Assembly: GCA_022447885.1 (NCBI GenBank)
Contig: JAKUTA010000050.1
Location: forward strand, 1-7,985
Origin: Candidatus Poseidoniales archaeon
GTDB taxonomy: Archaea; Thermoplasmatota; Poseidoniia; Poseidoniales; Thalassarchaeaceae
DNA length: 7,985 nucleotides
Direction of reading: 5' to 3'
Of this stretch, positions 6,003 through 7,985 are shown piece by piece; position 1 is the stretch's first letter; each line of letters starts with the position of its first letter. The notes under the pieces were generated by a model. The model ran no database searches. It was not told where the DNA came from and saw nothing but the letters and a program-made list of their open reading frames with translations. Made by a program: the position numbers and the translations under genes.

Positions 6003-6254
6003 GACCCTATAGAACGATTACCATCAGCCTAGATCGTATTCCTCGTAAATCCATTCGTCGCATTCCAGTCGCAGTTTCAAACGGCCCATCGCGCCACTCC
6101 CCTACTCCCACCCCGGTCGACGCAGCGACCTATTGGAAGCATTCCCTTCACACACGGATGCCACTTAACCGTTGAGGGTGATTCGCCGATTATCCGTCCA
6201 TACGGGCCGTGTGCGACCAAAGTTGCGCTGGTTCGGCGACAGGCCAAGGGCGTC
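6003..6254. other. Lower-GC convergent intergenic region
   Basis: This 252-nt gap lies between the stops of cbf5 (+) and the surface-protein gene (-), so both transcripts should end here. It is visibly lower in GC than the flanking genes and pyrimidine-rich on the + strand (6092-6114). A small hairpin, GGTCG-acgcag-CGACC (6115-6130), is present, and a 21-codon open frame lies on the minus strand (6089 to 6024). I see no tRNA, no convincing C/D or H/ACA guide RNA and no repeat. Confidence 0.6.
6115..6130. terminator. Weak hairpin between convergent genes
   Basis: The 5-bp arms GGTCG and CGACC enclose a 6-nt loop; on the + strand the hairpin is followed by a short TATT. It stands in the spacer where both cbf5 and the surface-protein gene must terminate. 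There is no long U-tract, which archaeal terminators usually need, so the call rests mainly on position. Confidence 0.15.
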
Positions 6255-7985
6255 TCACTTGAATCTGCGAATCTTGCTGGGGCCGAGTTGGAACGCCAGT
6301 ATTGTGATCAGGATGACCGCTCCCGCCAGCGTCCATAACATCGGGGAGGAGACTGAGATTCCTCCACCTGAGGGTCGTTGGTCGGCTCCGCCACCACCGC
6401 TGACCTGAGGCGCCACCGTGACCTCGCGGAATGCCTCGTTGTTCTCCTCGTTGCTCTCTTGGATGTCATGCAGCGGGTCGACGACCACCCTGATGCTCGC
6501 TGAATCACCCCCCATGGCGACCTGCCAGTCGCACGACGTCGCAGCCAGTTGGTTGGGCACGATGACCGGGATGCTCGAGGAGGTGCCCACGAGCTGGTCA
6601 TCGACGTAGCAGCGCACCAACACCAGGTTGGCGGCCGAAAGTCCCGAGTTGCGCACCCAGGCGGTGATGGTCACGACATCACCCTGGGTCACGTTCACAG
6701 CCTGCTGACCTTGTTGGCCTTGCTGGATATGCTCGATGGTGATCTGCTCGATGAACAGGTCAGGTTCCGCCGTGGCGAGCACACCGATGCTGGTCTGCAC
6801 AGTGTTCACACCGTCCGAGATGGTGATGCTGACAACGAACGAGCCCTCGGCGATGGGCTCCAGGATGAGGTTGCCCGACTGATCGATGGACGCCCATGAG
6901 ACATCTGTGTCGAACTGCAGTTGAGAGAACGGTGTGTCAACATCCTCGACGCCCAACTCGATCACCAGCGACTCACCCACCTCCACCTGCACTTCGAGCG
7001 GCAGCGGCGCGTGTGTGGGGGCGTCCTCCACCTCGTTCACCGTAACGCTGAAGTCGCTCACCCAGGAGTTGCCTCGCTCGTCTTGCACCTGCACCATGAC
7101 CGTGGTCTGTCCGTGTTGCTCGGGTTGCTGACTGACCACCAGTTGTCCACCCACGACCGACACGGTCAGCAGCGACTCATTTCCAGAGACGGCGCTGACC
7201 TGCAGGGCCTGCCAAGCGGTGATGTCATCGCTGCACGTCGGGAGGAGCGGAATCACCGCTCCGGCGGCATCCTCATCGAGTTGCCTGTCGGATATGTCGT
7301 CGCAGGACGGGTCGCGGTCCCATTCGACCACGAACCCGCCGGACAGCATGATGTCGTCCACGACCACCACGGTCGTCTCCGCGTGACCGTCGGATGACCA
7401 CTGGAAGCGGGTGCTGAGTCCGATGTCGATCTGTTCTCCCACAGCTGGAAGCAGATGCCCCACCGGAATGGAGTGGCTGAAACTTCCGAGTGTCAGTGGC
7501 AGGTCCATCAGCAACACCCCTTCGAAGGCGACCCTGAGCGTGCTGAAGTTCACCACCAGGTCATCGATGGCCCCCGATACCTGTCCTGAGACGGTCACCG
7601 TGGGGTCGTTGATGTCCGCGCGGACACGAGTGAGGCAGCCATCCAGCAGGTCCACCTTGAACTCCAGGAAGGGATGGTCTGGCAACAGGAAGGGCTCGTT
7701 CAACAGCGTGTATCCGAACCAATTCTGTGCGTCTGCGCTGCCGCGGACCGCGACGCTGGCATTACCGCTGGTGAACAGATGCACCCTTCCCCATGATTGG
7801 CCGTACGGGCGCTCGTTCACCGTCGAGATCCAAATGCCGCCTGTAGTCGGGTCGATGAGTTCCAAGCCACATGGGCTCTGTGCCAGATTCGTCGTCTGTC
7901 CGAGCGTCAGGTCGAGATCGATCACCGGGGACGCGCTCAGCAGGACGCTCGCCTCCGCCTTGGCGGTCTCGAACGAGTACCATGA
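6255..7985 (-). CDS. Cell-surface protein with cadherin-like and CARDB domains, C-terminal membrane anchor (5' partial)
   Basis: The frame is open to the right edge (20 residues upstream of the first internal GTG at 7925), so the N-terminus and any signal peptide are outside the window; 576 residues are visible. Numbering from the edge, residues 1-220 are beta-rich with no family I can name. Residues about 225-319 and 322-404 are cadherin/Ig-like repeats, the first ending in the typical VTVNEVEDAPT linker. A CARDB adhesion domain (408-524) carries the usual WVRNSG and ESNEENNEAF ends. A Gly/Ser linker (529-543), one TM helix (549-567) and a short basic tail (ending KIRRFK) close the protein. 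The topology is therefore an outside ectodomain with a cytosolic tail. Six cysteines fall as one pair per region (39/117, 228/251, 459/485), suggesting disulfides. The role is probably adhesion or cell-envelope structure; the ligand is unknown. It converges on cbf5. Confidence 0.88.
   Translation of the reverse strand, partial: SWYSFETAKAEASVLLSASPVIDLDLTLGQTTNLAQSPCGLELIDPTTGGIWISTVNERPYGQSWGRVHLFTSGNASVAVRGSADAQNWFGYTLLNEPFLLPDHPFLEFKVDLLDGCLTRVRADINDPTVTVSGQVSGAIDDLVVNFSTLRVAFEGVLLMDLPLTLGSFSHSIPVGHLLPAVGEQIDIGLSTRFQWSSDGHAETTVVVVDDIMLSGGFVVEWDRDPSCDDISDRQLDEDAAGAVIPLLPTCSDDITAWQALQVSAVSGNESLLTVSVVGGQLVVSQQPEQHGQTTVMVQVQDERGNSWVSDFSVTVNEVEDAPTHAPLPLEVQVEVGESLVIELGVEDVDTPFSQLQFDTDVSWASIDQSGNLILEPIAEGSFVVSITISDGVNTVQTSIGVLATAEPDLFIEQITIEHIQQGQQGQQAVNVTQGDVVTITAWVRNSGLSAANLVLVRCYVDDQLVGTSSSIPVIVPNQLAATSCDWQVAMGGDSASIRVVVDPLHDIQESNEENNEAFREVTVAPQVSGGGGADQRPSGGGISVSSPMLWTLAGAVILITILAFQLGPSKIRRFK

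Noticed and set aside
6171..6250. Possible tRNA because of a GGTTCGG stretch at about 6230
   Set aside because: No acceptor stem, anticodon arm or complete T-arm can be built around it on either strand.
6172..6408. 78-codon + strand frame after the cbf5 gap
   Set aside because: It begins with TTG, lacks a ribosome site and lies mostly antisense to the surface-protein C-terminus.
6921..7397. 158-codon + strand frame, His/Leu/Arg-rich
   Set aside because: Entirely antisense to the cadherin-like region, whose domain motifs clearly fix the coding strand.

Overview
This window most likely comes from an archaeon. The best evidence is the block from 3609 to 6002: a DUF106/EMC3-like membrane insertase, an archaeal-type cytidylate kinase and a Cbf5/aTruB pseudouridine synthase, tightly packed on one strand. 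That gene order belongs to the conserved secY-adk-DUF106-cmk-truB neighbourhood of archaea. The other genes also suit a high-GC marine euryarchaeon, for example a Marine Group II/Poseidoniales-like Thermoplasmatota. They are an acidic zinc-ribbon protein with repeated beta-sandwich units, a TPR protein, and a C-terminally anchored surface protein with cadherin-like and CARDB domains. The lineage is an inference from gene content and composition; no rRNA is present to confirm it.

Layout. From 1 to 2612 (+) lies a large, very acidic protein whose 5' end is outside the window. It has a Pro/Met repeat N-terminus, about five beta-sandwich repeats and a C-terminal zinc ribbon. A TPR protein (3470 to 2616, -) converges on it with only 3 nt between the two stop codons. 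The TPR gene is divergent from the DUF106 gene, and the shared upstream region (3471-3608) contains three perfect short inverted repeats. The DUF106, cmk and cbf5 genes then follow on the + strand with overlaps or gaps of a few bases and are almost certainly one transcription unit. A 252-nt lower-GC gap (6003-6254) separates cbf5 from a convergent surface-protein gene (6255-7985, -) that runs off the right edge.

How the genes work together. The central operon joins membrane-protein insertion (DUF106), pyrimidine nucleotide supply (CMP to CDP) and RNA modification (Cbf5, the catalytic subunit of H/ACA RNPs), a usual archaeal housekeeping combination. The flanking genes are less well understood. 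The points most worth a second look are the zinc ribbon and basic tail on the methionine-rich DUF106 protein, the displaced or non-canonical start of cmk, the palindromes in the divergent region, and the predicted cytoplasmic beta-sandwich/zinc-ribbon protein. I found no CRISPR array, rRNA, tRNA or mobile element.
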